Assembly (NCBI GenBank): GCA_963921195.1 | Contig: OY992536.1 | Location: 99,473,550 to 99,537,549, forward strand | Direction of reading: 5' to 3' | Source: Pegoplata infirma | Taxonomy: Eukaryota; Arthropoda; Insecta; Diptera; Anthomyiidae | DNA: 64,000 bases | Shown: positions 10,592 through 22,430 of the stretch, piece after piece | Layout of the letters: each line of letters opens with the position of its first letter | Position numbering within the stretch: the stretch's first letter is position 1 | Made by a program: the position numbers and the translations under genes | The notes under the pieces: generated by a model | The model's input: the letters and a program-made list of their open reading frames with translations, nothing else | Told to the model about the DNA's origin: nothing | Databases searched by the model: none

Positions 10592-11150
10592 GAATAATTT
10601 AAACAATAAAATTTGAATAATTTTCGAGCCCTTGTATCGGGACTTTGGATTTTGACTGAATAAATATTTCAGTGAATAAAAAAATTGGAATAAAAATAAG
10701 TTTGAGTGAAAAAACATGTAGAGAGAAAAAATATGGAGAAAAAAAAGTTAAAAGTACACTTTCTTAACCCCGTTAGAAACGGAATTTCCAAAAAGAACCT
10801 CTTCCAGAACTTTTTTTCTTCACCGAAGGATCGTCTTTTGAATATTTCAATTATTTAGGATCATTGTTTTAGCAAATATCAAAAATACAAAAAGGATTTT
10901 ACATTCCTAATTTTAAGTTTCTAGAACCATTACGTCAAAAAATATCAAAGGTACCGAAAATACACTTTTTTAGCCATTTTAACCCACTAAGAAGCGGAAT
11001 TTTAAAAACGTATTTTCCCAGAATGTTTTTTTTTTACCGAATTCTCCTACATTACAAATTTTTAGATTCTAGGAAATATAAAAAAATTCTATAAATATAA
11101 TTTCAGGAAATAAAAAAGTACCAAAAAGTGTACTCTTCAAGTACTTTTCA
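10592..11150. repeat. Diverged copies of a ~146-bp tandem repeat
   Basis: Recurrent blocks AAAGTACACTTTyTTAACCC, GAAACGGAATTT and CCAGAA-TTTTTT match the cleaner repeats at 13360-14135. The 16-bp satellite appears to have expanded within this older repeat. Confidence 0.55.
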
Positions 11151-11154
11151 TAAA

Positions 11155-13353
11155 TGTGTACTTTTTCTAAAAGATACTTTTTCAAAAGGTACTTTTTTAA
11201 GGTACTTTTTTTAAAAGGTACTTTTTATAAATGTACTTTTAATAAAAGGTAATTTTTATAAAAGGTACTTTTTTTATAAAAGGTACTTTTTTATAAAAGG
11301 TCTTTTTTTATAAAAGGTACTTTTTTATAAAAGGTACTTTTTATAAAAGGTACTTTTTATGAAAGGTACTTTTTATAAAAGGTACTTTTTATAAAAGGTA
11401 CTTTTAATAAAAGGTACTTTTTATAAAAGGTACTTTTTATAAAAGGTACTTTTTATAAAAGGCACTTTTTATAAAAGGTACTTTTTATAAAAGGTACTTT
11501 TTATAAAAGGTACTTTTTATAAAAGGTACTTTTTATAAAAGGTACTTTTTATAAAAGGTACTTTTTATAAAAGGTACTTTTTATAAAAGGTACTTTTTAT
11601 AAAAGGTACTTTTTATAAAAGGTACTTTTTATAAAAGGTACTTTTTATAAAAGGTACTTTTTATAAAAGGTTCTGTTAATAGAAGGTACTTTTTATAAAA
11701 GTTGAAGCTACTTTTTTATAAAAAAGGTACTTTTTATAAAAGGTACTTTTTATAGAAGGTACTTTTTATAAAAGGTACTTTTTTTAAAAGGTACTTTTTT
11801 TAAAAGGTACTTTTTATAAAAGGTACTTTTTATAAAAGGTACTTTTTATAAAAGGTACTTTTTATAAAAGGTACTTTTTATAAAAGATACTTTTTGTAAA
11901 AGGTACTTTTTATAAAAGATACTTTTTATAAAAGTACTTTTTATAAAAGATACTTTTTATAAAAGTACTTTTTATAAAAGATACTTTTTGTTAAAGGTAC
12001 TTTCTATAAAAGGTACTTTTCATAAAAGTTACTTTTCATAAAAAGTACTTTTTATAAAATGTATAAAATGTAAAAGGTTCTCTTTTTAAATGGTATTTTT
12101 TAGAAAAGGTACTTTTTTAAAAGGTACTTTTTATAAAAGGTACTTTTTATAAAAGGTAATTTTTATAAAAGGTACTTTTTATAAAAGGTACTTTTTATAA
12201 AAGGTACTTTTTATAAAAGGTACTTTTTATGAAAGGTACTTTTTATAAAAGGTACTTTTTATAAAAGGTACTTTTTATAAAAGGTACTTTTTATAAAAGG
12301 TACTTTTTGTAAAAGATACTTTTTATAAAAGGTACTTTTTATAAAAGGTACTTTTTATAAAAGGTACTTTTTATAAAAGGTACTTTTTATAAAAGGTACT
12401 TTTTATAAAATGTACTTTTTATAAAAGGTACTTTTTATAAAAGGTACTTTTTATAAAAGGTACTTTTTATAAAAGGTACTTTTCATAAAAGGTACTTTTT
12501 ATAAAAGGTACTTTTTATAAAAGGTACTTTTTATAAAAGGTACTTTTTATAAAAGATACTTTTTATAGAAGGTACTTTTTATAAAAGGTACCTTTTATAA
12601 AAGGTACTTTTTATAAAAGGTACTTTTTATAAAAGGTACTTTTTATAAAAGGTACTTTTTATAAAAGGTACTTTTTATAAAAGGTACTTTTTATAAAAGG
12701 TACTTTTTATAAAAGGTACTTTTTATAAAAGGTACTTTTTATAAAAGGTACTTTTTATAAAAGGTACTTTTTATAAAAGGTACTTTTTATAAAAGGTACT
12801 TTTTATAAAGGATACTTTTTATAAAAGGTACTTTTTATAAAAGGTACTTTTTATAAAAGATACTTTTTATAAAAGGTACTTTTTATAAAAGGTACTTTTT
12901 ATAAAAGGTACTTTTTATAAAAGGTACTTTTTATAAAAGGTACTTTTTATAAAAGGTACTTCTTATAAAAGGTACTTTTTATAAAAGGTACTTTTTATAA
13001 AAGGTACTTTTTATAAAAGGTACTTTTTATAAAAGGTACTTTTTATAAAAGGTACTTTTTATAAAAGGTACTTTTTATAAAAGGTACATTTTATAAAAGG
13101 TACTTTTTATAAAAGGTACTTTTTTAAAAGGTACTTTTTATAAAAGGTACTTTTTTATAAAATGTACTTTTTATAAAAGGTACTTTTTATAAAAGGTACT
13201 TTTTATAAAAGGTACTTTTTATAAAAGGTACTTTTTATAAAAGGTACTTTTTATAAAAGGTACTTTTTATAAAAGGTATTTTTTATAAAAGGTACTTTTT
13301 ATAAAAGGTACTTTTTATAAAAGGTACTTTTTATAAAAGGTACTTTTTATAAA
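11155..13353. repeat. 16-bp satellite array, about 2.2 kb
   Basis: Roughly 135 head-to-tail copies of GGTACTTTTTATAAAA with scattered point changes and a few length variants at the edges (11160-11340) and between about 11670 and 12130. The unit is close to palindromic around GTAC. The centre is the most uniform, as expected for recent unequal exchange or slippage. Confidence 0.95.
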
Positions 13354-13359
13354 CTGTAA

Positions 13360-14135
13360 CGAATTTTCGGAAAGTACTTCTTCCAGAATGTTTAATTTCA
13401 CTAAAGGATTCTACATTCCAAATTTCAAGTTTGAATGACCATTACTTCAGTGAATAGAAAAAAGTACCAGAAGTACACTTTTTTTACCCATTTACCCCCG
13501 TATAATCAACATCGGCAAAAACCCGGCCTTAGTGAATCTTTTTTCCGGCAAGTGAACCGACATTGCAAATTTCAAGTTTCTAGTACCATTATTTAAGGAA
13601 ATATAAAATGTACCAAAAGTACAGATTTTTACCCTTTTTACCCCCTCGGAATCAACATTGGCAAAAATCCAGCCTTACAGGATCTACATATATTCGAGGA
13701 TGTGAACATAAATTCCAAATTTCAAGTCTCTATGACCATTATTTCAGGAGATATAAAAAATACCAAAAGTACAGTTTTTTACCCTTTTTACCCCCTTAGT
13801 ATCAACACTTGAAAAAATCCAGCCTTAGTGGATCTATATTCGAGGATGTGAACATAAATTCCAAATTTCAAGTCTCTATGACCATTATTTCAGGAGATAT
13901 GAAAAGTACCAAAAGAACAGTTTTTTACCCTTTTTACCCCCTTTGTATCAACACTTGAAAAAATCCAGCCTTAGTGGATCTATATTCCGGGAGGTGAACA
14001 TACAGTCCAAATTTTAAGTCTCTATGACCATTATTTCAGGAGATATAAAAAATACCAAAAGTACAGTTTTTTACCCTTTTTACCCCCTTAGAATCAACAT
14101 TGGCAAAAATCCAGCCTTACTTGATCTATACTCCA
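13360..14135. repeat. ~146-150-bp tandem repeat, about five units
   Basis: Successive units contain ACCCTTTTTACCCCCT, TCAACATTGGCAAAAATCC and CAAGTCTCTATGACCATTAT; the first motif starts at 13631, 13781, 13927 and 14073, giving spacings of 150, 146 and 146 bases. Short open frames here merely run through the units. Confidence 0.85.
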
Positions 14136-14699
14136 GGGTTTTGAAAGATCACATCGGAATTTTATTATAGGGTGGCCTAAAATTTCCCCCCTTTGGCTAG
14201 TTCTTGCAGCTTATCGGTATATGAAACTTTTCTCTGAAGTGTAGGGTATGTTCAGAAACTTTGTAGAAATTAACCCACTAACTTCCCTACATAACTGACA
14301 TTTTTGTCTATATTCCAACAAATCGTAAAAAATCCCTTAAACGGGCGAGGACGGGGATGAAACATTATAAAAAAATGTTGGTCATAAAATTTAACTTTAT
14401 GTATGAGAACATACAAACACTAAAAACCAGTCAGAACAAATATTGCCCATTAAGGGTTAATTTTTTATGTTCAGCACATTAAAATATTAAAGCAAATTTT
14501 TTGTGGAACAAATAAACCCTTAACTCCCCCACTTAACGGAAATTTTTGGATCTATTCTAACAAATCGCAAAAACAGCCTTAAAAAGTGGAATGGCGCGCA
14601 GGCGCGGATGCACGGGGGAAAGGAAATTTTTCCCCCCAAACCGAATTCGAAAGAAAAAAAAGAAAAATGAAAAAAAGAAAGGAAAGAAGAGGAAAGAGA
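14136..14699. other. No gene; weak internal repeat
   Basis: Two related stretches around 14270-14350 and 14515-14600 share CCCACTAACTTCCC/CCCTTAACTCCCC and TATTCYAACAAATCGYAAAAA. No frame or TIR could be supported. Confidence 0.4.
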
Positions 14700-15195
14700 A
14701 AAAAAGAAAAGGAAATAATCTGAGAATTTTTTTCTATGAAAAATGTCTACGAATATAAAAATTTTTCTAAAGAAAATGTCTCGGAATGATACAATTTTTC
14801 TAAATGAAAAATTTCAGAATTTTTCTGGAAAAAATTGAGAATTTTTCTATAAATAATTGAGAATTTTATTATTTTTTTTTTATCGAAATGTTACAAAATG
14901 CCTTGGAATAATCTTTTTTTTAGAAAATATACGAGCTTTTTTCTAGGCAAAAAAAAAAATGGGAATTTTTTTATACCAAAATTTTGGGTATTTTTCTACA
15001 TGAATAATAATAATTTGCAAATTTTTCGTTAAATTTTCTATAGGAGAAATCTGAGCATTTTCTTATAGGAAAAATCTGTAAATTTTTTATGAGAAAAATG
15101 CGACAATTTTTTATAAGAAAAATTGGACAATTTTTCTATAGGAAAACTCTGAAAATTTTTCTATAGGAAAAATCTGAGACTTCTATAGGGAAAAT
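14700..15195. repeat. Highly diverged palindromic satellite remnants
   Basis: Irregular units such as TTTTTCTATAGGAAAAATCTGAG, spaced 30-40 bases, become weaker to the left. They are related to the 35-bp satellite but much older. Confidence 0.6.
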
Positions 15196-15198
15196 CTG

Positions 15199-15780
15199 CA
15201 CTCAAAAAATTATGTTAGTAAAATCAACTGAAAATGTCAGTTAAAATAACTACTTTGTAAGTTGTTTTGGGGTCAACTACTTTTTCAGTTAAATCAACTA
15301 ACAATGTTAGTTATTTTAACTGACAAAAAACAACTGACTTATGTAGTAAAAACTACTTACATTTGTAGTCAAAACAACTAAAATGTAGTAAAAATTAAAT
15401 AATCAATAAATATTTTTTTTTTTTTTTCAAAAAATTTTTCAGAAAAAAATTTGAAGACGAAATTTTTTCAAAGTTTTTTTTTTTTTTAAAAAAAGTTGTG
15501 AAAAATAAAAAAAAAAAACGAAAATTTATTTTTATTTTTTTGGAAAAAAACTTTGAAAATTTTTCAGAGATAAAAAAATAAAATTAACTACTTTAAATAA
15601 CTGTTACTACATCACAGTACTTTTGTGTTAGTTATTCAAAAAAACTACTTAGAATAACTAACAGAAATAGTTGTTTGATATTTTTCATACAAAAACAACT
15701 GACTTTGTAGTTGAAAACAACTTACTACTGTAAAATATACAAACAACTAACATGTAGTAACTTACATAATTTTCTGAGTG
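15199..15780. mobile_element. CACTC-family MITE (582 bp)
   Basis: Ends CACTCAAAAAATTATG and CATAATTTTCTGAGTG; TG is present on both sides (15197-15198, 15781-15782). Very similar to 4230-4789 throughout, with conserved GTAGTAAAAACTACTTACAT and TTTTTCAGAGATAAAAAAAT. Confidence 0.85.
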
Positions 15781-16329
15781 TGATAAGTCTTCTTTTGAAA
15801 ATGAGAAGAGAATGGTAAAAAGAAAAGAAAACAAGTAGAAAAGTTAAATTCGACTTTGCCGAATCTATGAATACCCTCCACAATGCATTTTTTTAAAGGG
15901 TACTTTTAGGCCCGTTAACATTAAAAAAATTAACCTGGGGTTAGCACTAACATGCACTTTAACCGAAGGTTAAAACAAAAATCGTTAACACAATGTTCTC
16001 GTTAGCAGTAACTTCCAGTTATTAATGTCAATATTTCCGGTTAATTTAATCCAAAAAAATCTTGTGGTTAAATATATAACTGGAAGTTTCGTTTACATAA
16101 TGAATTAAGTAAATATTAAAAAAAATATTGCAAATATTTATTTATTTAATATTTATTCTGAAATAAGTTCTGTATTTCGAAAAACGTCCGTTCCAAACCT
16201 ATTTAAAAAAAAAAAAGGAAAAATATCTCAGCATCTAAAATATTTGTCTTTTAAAGAGAATATAATGAGAGAGAATCTGGGAGAAGTCTCAGATTCTGAA
16301 ATATTTTATTTTATAAAAATAAAATATTT

Positions 16330-17000
16330 TTTCTTTAGAAAAAGTTTCAGATTCTGAGACATTTTTGTGTAGAAAAATCAGATTCTAAAAATTTTTTTTT
16401 AATAGAAAAAAAACTCAGATAATGAAACACTTTTCTACAGAAAAAGTCTCAAATTCGAAAAAAAATTTTATGAAAAAAGTCTAAAATTTTAAAATATTTT
16501 TTCTATAGAAAAAGTCTCAGATTCTGAGATATTTTTTCTATAGAAAAAGTCTCAGATTCATTTTTGCTATAGAAAAAGTCTCAGATTCATTTTTTCTATA
16601 TTTTTTCTATAGAAAAAGTCTCAGATTCTGAGACATTTTTTCTATAGAAAAAGTCTGAGATTCTGAGACATTTTTTCTATAGAAAAAGTCTGAGATTCTG
16701 AGACATTTTTTCTATAGAAAAAGTCTCAGATTCTGAGACATTTTTTCTATAGAAAAAGTCTCAGATTCTGAGACATTTTTTCTATAGAAAAAGTCTCAGA
16801 TTCTGAGACATTTTTTCTATAGAAAAAGTCTCAGATTCTGAGACATTTTTTCTATAGAAAAAGTCTCAGATTCTGAGACATTTTTTCTATAGAAAAAGTC
16901 TCAGATTCTGAGACATTTTTTCTATAGAAAAAGTCGTAGATTCTGAGACACTTTTTCTATAGAAAGATTCTTAGAATCAGAGACATTTAAACCATGCAAA
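16330..17000. repeat. 35-bp double-palindrome satellite array, orientation 1
   Basis: Units AAGTCTCAGATTCTGAGACA + TTTTTTCTATAGAAA, 35-bp spacing (CTATAG at 16747 and 16782), most regular from 16610 to 16935. Every unit holds two palindromes, CTCAGATTCTGAG and TTTTCTATAGAAAA. A separate small hairpin follows at about 17050-17125 (GTGAGTGACT and AGTCACTCAC arms). Confidence 0.95.
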
Positions 17001-17678
17001 AAGTCTTAGAATCAGAGACATTTATGCCCAGATTCAGTATGTCGTACAAAGTGAGTGACTAGAAATTTTGTACGTAAAACAAAAACGAATTTGAGATTTT
17101 TGTTTTTGTTTTACGTAGTCACTCACTTCGACCGAAATAGCGAATCGCACAGTTAAACTATAGCAAAAGTCTCAGATTCTGGGAGTTTCTGTCTATTTAA
17201 AAACAAAAAAACACTTTCAGTAACATTTTTATTATCAAAGATTAATTTATATATGTACATCCTCCCGCTAATGTGGGATGTATGACTTTCTTTGTGTTAG
17301 GCGCTTTAGGTTTCTTCGCTGCTCAAAGTTTGGATGACTTTTTTTTATTATTTTAACGCAAAAAGCAAAGACTAACAAGACTTCCAACTCATTTTGTTTT
17401 GCTGTCAGAAGACCTAACTCTTTGAATGTATTTGAGTTAGGTCCTCTTTAGTATTGGTGAACCTAACTTTTTTCACCACATACACAGAGTTACTTTTCTT
17501 TATCAATATTTTTTTTGTTTTGGAATTTTTTCGTAACAAAAAGTGGGAAAGCATAAAAATACATTAAACACAATTGTTAGTACCCACATAAATGCATATT
17601 TGCAAAAAAATTAAAGAAAAGACAAATTTAATTATAAAAGTTACAGATTTTAATATCAACTCTGTATTCGTTTTTGAT

Positions 17679-17874
17679 CATAGAGAAACATAGAGGCGAA
17701 GGTGAAAGAAAAAACAATATTGCTATCTTTTTCTAATTTCTCACACGTACGTTGTCGATGTGAATTCACCACACAATACATATTTACAAGTCGTACTTTG
17801 TCAACAAATACATTTAAACAAGTTGTACTTTGACAACTCAATTTTTGACGCCTTCGCCTCTATGTTTCTCTATG
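17679..17874. mobile_element. hAT-like 196-bp MITE, copy 1
   Basis: Ends CATAGAGAAACATAGAGGCG and inverted CGCCTCTATGTTTCTCTATG. TTTTTGAT is duplicated at 17671-17678 and 17875-17882. Its sequence is essentially the reverse complement of the copy at 22235-22430. An 8-bp duplication points to hAT. Confidence 0.9.
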
Positions 17875-18289
17875 TTTTTGATATTTACCACAACTATTTC
17901 ACCACTAATAACGACAAATGTCAATATTTTATTTGTTTATTTTCATTAAAAATTTTTTAAATTCGGAAAAAAACTAAAAATAATTAAACGAATAAATATA
18001 ATGCGATATAACACCTTACCATCAATAAAGTAGGAGCTTATGTGGCTTGTCATCCATAAGGAAGAGTTTCGATTACTATAAAATTGTTCCTGTACAAAAA
18101 GTCTTCGATACAGATCTTTTTCTCTAAAGAAAGTTTTAGATTCAAAGGACAATTTCTTAAAAATAAACTCCTTACATTTATAGTATTTGTTTCTATAAGT
18201 TTAATTAGTTTTTTTTATAAAAAGTCCTTTGAATGTTATGTCATTCAATAGAAAAAAAGTCCCCACAATCTATAAGAAACATGTCTGAG

Positions 18290-19255
18290 AATCTGGAACT
18301 TTTTCCCTGAGAAAAATGTCTCAGTATATGGTATTTTTTGTAAGAAAAATGTCTTCGATATTAAGAATTTTTCTATACGAAAAGTGTCTCAGAATCTGAG
18401 ACTTTTTCTATAGAAAAAGTGTCTCAGACTCTGAGACTTTTTCTATAGAAAAAGTGTCTCAGAATCTGAGACTTTCTATAGAAAAAGTGTCTCAGAATCT
18501 GAGACTTTCTATAGAAAAAGTGTCTCAGAATCTGAGACTTTTTCTATAGATAAAGTGTCTCAGAATCTGAGACTTTTTCTATAGAAAAAGTGTCTCAGAA
18601 TCCGAGACTTTTTCTATAGAAAAAGTGTCTCAGAATCTGAGACTTTTTCTATAGAAAAAGTGTCGCAGAATCTGAGACTTTTTCTATAGAAAAAGTGTCT
18701 CAGAATCTGAGACTTTTTCTATAGAAAAAGTGTCTCAGAATCTGAGACTTTTTCTATAGAAAAAGTGTCTCAGAATCTGAGACTTTTTCTATAGAAAAAG
18801 TGTCTCAGAATCTGAGACTTTTTCTATAGAAAGTGTCTCAGAATCTGAGACTTTTTCTATAGAAAAAGTGTCTCAGAATCTGAGACTTTTTCTATAGAAA
18901 AAGTGTCTCAGAATCTGAGACTTTTTCTATAGAAAAAGTGTCTCAGAATCTGAGACTTTTTCTATAGAAAAAGTGTCTCAGAATCTGAGACTTTTTCTAT
19001 AGAAAAAGTGTCTCAGAATCTGAGACTTTTTCTATAGAAAAAGTGTCTCAGAATCTGAGACTTTTTCTATAGAAAAAGTGTCTCAGAATCTGAGACTTTT
19101 TCTATAGAAAAAGTGTCTCAGAATCTGAGACTTTTTCTATAGAAAAAGTGTCTCAGAATCTGAGACTTTTTCTATAGAAAAAGTGTCTCAGAATCTGAGA
19201 CTTTTTCTATAGAAAAAGTGTCTCAGAATCTGATACTTTTTCTATAAGTAAAATA
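18290..19255. repeat. 35-bp double-palindrome satellite array, orientation 2
   Basis: About 25 near-identical units AGTGTCTCAGAATCTGAGAC + TTTTTCTATAGAAAA from 18373 to 19245 (GAATC at 18841 and 18876), degenerate at the left edge. Units read as the reverse complement of those at 16330-17000. Confidence 0.95.
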
Positions 19256-19368
19256 CCTCAGAATCTGAAAAATTGGACCATCTAATTTTGTAAGATATAT
19301 ATTTAAAATCTAATGGACTCACACTTAGAAACTGCTTTTAAGCTTGTTCCTAAAGAATAATAAATCTC

Positions 19369-19969
19369 ACAAGGGAAGTCTCCCTGGTGTCACCCTCCGA
19401 TCTTCATGAAATTTGGATATGTTGTTAGGAACGAAAATTAATTCGACACGTATTTTTTTTTAGCGGCCCAAACTCATTTTTAGGGGGGGTCGATTTGTAT
19501 GGGGGGAAATTGACCTTTTTCAGTTTTTTACGATTTACGCCTATTTAAACAAAATTAATATAGGCATGTGTAGTATCAGATTAAAGGTATTAAAAATACC
19601 TATCTCGTGGTGCTAACAGCGGACCAAAGAAGTTAATATTTTTCGACTTATTAACAAAAATGTTCTAAAATTTTGGTATTTTACTCAATATTACGAAAAG
19701 TTGTGCATGTTTGGACACGTTCTTAGCACACGTAGATAGGTTTTCCAAAGACCTTTCATTTGGTATGTAACATGACTAGGTTTCTTTGCACAGTATAGGA
19801 GATAAACGAAAAAAACTGAAAAATGGCCTTGTCTTCCCCCCTCCTTTTTACCCCCTAAATATGAATTTGGGCCGCTAAAAAAAATACGTGTCCCTTTATT
19901 TTTTCTGCTCTACAAAATAAAACCAATTCCATAAAGATCCGCGGGTGACACTAGGGAGACTTCCCTTGT
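19369..19969. mobile_element. ACAAGGG-type TIR MITE, complete (601 bp)
   Basis: Ends ACAAGGGAAGTCTCCCTGGT and inverted ACAAGGGAAGTCTCCCTAGT, with TIR similarity continuing past AGCGGCCCAAA/TTTGGGCCGCT for more than 100 bp. No target duplication could be found, so the superfamily is unassigned. Copies or relatives at 1-141, 1870-2004 and 52635-55043. Confidence 0.8.
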
Positions 19970-20084
19970 CAGTTTAATATTAATTTAAAAAACGAATGTG
20001 TGTTTTTGTTTTTGCAATATTTGCGATTTATTTAGGTAAATGTTTTTAATATAATTTTACATATATGTACGAGTAATTAGATTC

Positions 20085-21065
20085 TAATGATTTTTTCCGT
20101 TAAAAAGTCTCAGATTCTAAGACATTTTTCTTATAGAAAAAGTCTCAGATTCTGAGACATTTTTCCTATATAAGATTATGAAACACTTTTCCAATAGAAA
20201 AAATCTCAGGTTCTGAGACATTTTTCCTTTAGAAAAGGTGTTAGATTCTGGGACATTTTTCCTATAGAAAGTGTGTCAGATTCTGAGACATTTTTCCTAC
20301 AGAAAAAGTTTCAGATCTTAAGACATTTTTTCTAAAGTCTCAGAATATGAAACTTTTTCTATAGGAAAAATGTCTCAGAATCTGAGACTTTTTCTATAGG
20401 AGAAATGTCTCAGAATCTGAGACTTTTTCTATAGAAAAAATGTCTAAGAATCTGAGACTTTTTCTATAGGAAAAATGTCTCAGAATCTGAGACTTTTTCT
20501 ATAGGAAAAATGTCTTAAAATCTGAGACTTTTTCTATAGAAAAAATGTCTCAAAATCTGAGAGTTTTTCTATAGGAAAAATGTCTCAGAATATGAGACTT
20601 TCTATAGGAAAAATGTCTTAGAATCTGAGACTTTTTCTATAGGAAAAATGTCTTAGAATCTGAGACTTTTTCTATAGGAGAAATTCTCAGAGTCTGAGAT
20701 TTTTTCTATAGGAAAAATATATCAGAATCTGAGACTTTTTCTATATGAAAAATATCTCACAATCTGAGACTTTTTCTATACGAAAAATATGTCAGAATCT
20801 AAGACTTTTTCTATAGGAAAAATATCTCAGAATCTGAGACTTTTTCCATAAGAAAAATGTCTTAGAATCTGAGACTTTTTCTATAGGAAAAATGTCTCAG
20901 AATCTGAGACTGTTTCTATAGGAAAAATATCTCAAAACCTGAGACTTTTTCTATAAGAAGAATGTCTCAGAATCTGAGCCTTTTCTACAGAAAAAATGTT
21001 TCCGAATATAAAATTTTTTTATTAGAAAATGTCTCAGAAGCTGAGACTTTTTCCATAGCAAAATG
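20085..21065. repeat. 35-bp satellite with an orientation switch near 20335
   Basis: Units at 20100-20335 read GTCTCAGATTCTGAGACATT; from about 20335 on they read ATGTCTCAGAATCTGAGACT. More diverged than the arrays at 16.6 and 18.4 kb, with CTATAGGAAAAATGTC as the usual linker. Confidence 0.9.
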
Positions 21066-21070
21066 TCTAA

Positions 21071-21359
21071 GGCCTCTGTTCTGTCTTTCACAATTTTTCA
21101 ATTCACATGAAAATTTCCGAATCACATGAAATCAAGTTTAGTGTTTTGTTGATCACATTTTTATTCGAAGTTAAAATCGAATAATTTAAATTTAAAAAAT
21201 CATATGGAAAAAAGTGCATTCGTTTTACATTCACCAAATTTTATTTTAGTTAAACAAAACGAAAAAGAAATTCGGATGTGAAATCTAGAACACCAAAAAA
21301 ATTCGGAAATTTTCATTTTCACATTTTTTATGTGAATTACTTTTTTTGGAACAGCGGCC
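21071..21359. mobile_element. Harbinger-like MITE (289 bp) inside the satellite
   Basis: Ends GGCCTCTGTTC and inverted GGCCGCTGTTCC, flanked by TAA on both sides (21068-21070, 21360-21362). The interior has TTCACATGAAAATTTCCGAA and inverted TTCGGAAATTTTCATTTTC. It splits one satellite array. Confidence 0.8.
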
Positions 21360-21364
21360 TAAGA

Positions 21365-21690
21365 GTCTAAGACTTTTTTTATAGGAAAAACGTCTCAGAA
21401 TCTGAGACTTTCTATAGGAAAAGTCTTAGACTCTAAGCCTCAGCTTCTAAGGCATATTTCCAATAGCAAGTTCTTAGATTCCGAAACATTTTTTTGTAGA
21501 AAAATGGCTCAGATAAACATCTTTCCTATAGAAAAAGTCATAGATTCTTAGACATTTTTCCTATAAAAAAGTCTCAGATTCTAAGAAATTTTTCCGAAAG
21601 GAAAAGTCTCCGAATCTGGGAAAATTTTTCCATAGACATTTTTCTTATAGAAGTCTCAGATTCATAGAAATTTTTCGGGTAGAAAAAGTC
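21365..21690. repeat. Diverged continuation of the 35-bp satellite
   Basis: Degenerate units such as AGTCTCAGATTCTAAGAAAT with TTTTTCCTATA linkers continue the array interrupted by the MITE at 21071-21359. Confidence 0.8.
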
Positions 21691-22234
21691 TAAAAAAAAC
21701 ATTAAACACCGTTGCAATAACTGATGCGAGCACAGGAACAGCGTTCCCCTCTATGCAAGTTTGCATTGTTTCAGGGACGAGGGTTTTCAGCAAATTATTG
21801 GCAGTACACCAAACCACAAGTCCACAGAAAAATAGGCAACTGAAAGATACAATAGCAACAATACTAAAGATTAGAATCTAAACACAAAAGAAATTAATAA
21901 CAATAATTACCTTTAATTATGTTACTTGCATCCCCTCTTTTGAACCGCAATCTGAAAAAAGACAATGCAAGTTTGAACTTTAATAATAGAAATTTATTAA
22001 TTAGAGATCAAATTTATGTTAGATTTTATTATACTTACAAGTTTCCTGTGCAAAAAAACAAAACTCATCTGTAAATTCGATATTTTAGTTAAAAAAAGAA
22101 ATAAACAAATATTTGTTTATATTTTTATTACAAACGTCATATTTTTTTTATTTCACCACACTTTCCCAAATGTGTTGAAATACACAGTACCTGTATGTGT
22201 GAATTATTTTATTGAGGTTATGTAGAGTCGGAGG
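21691..22234. other. Unique part of the Harbinger-like element
   Basis: Less repetitive DNA. Open frames up to 69 codons show no motif. TTTCACCACA near 22147 recalls TTTTCACCACAT near 17474 on the other arm. No function can be assigned. Confidence 0.4.
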
Positions 22235-22430
22235 CATAGAGAAACATAGAGGCGAAGGCGTCAAAAATTGAGTTGTCAAAGTACAACTTGTTTAAATGTA
22301 TTTGTTGACAAAGTACGACTTGTAAATATGTATTGTGTGGTGAATTCACATCGACAACGTACGTGTGAGAAATTAGAAAAAGATAGCAATATTGTTTTTT
22401 CTTTCACCTTCGCCTCTATGTTTCTCTATG
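22235..22430. mobile_element. hAT-like 196-bp MITE, copy 2
   Basis: Same length as and almost identical to the copy at 17679-17874 but inverted. GTCGGAGG is duplicated at 22227-22234 and 22431-22438. Its independent duplication shows that it inserted separately and is not part of an arm duplication. Confidence 0.9.

Noticed and set aside
13608..13799. 63-codon open frame
   Set aside because: It runs through the 146-bp tandem repeat and repeats its own peptide with the unit.
18290..19255. Regular 35-bp arrays as a CRISPR array
   Set aside because: Units are contiguous with no unique spacers, and the genome is clearly that of an animal.
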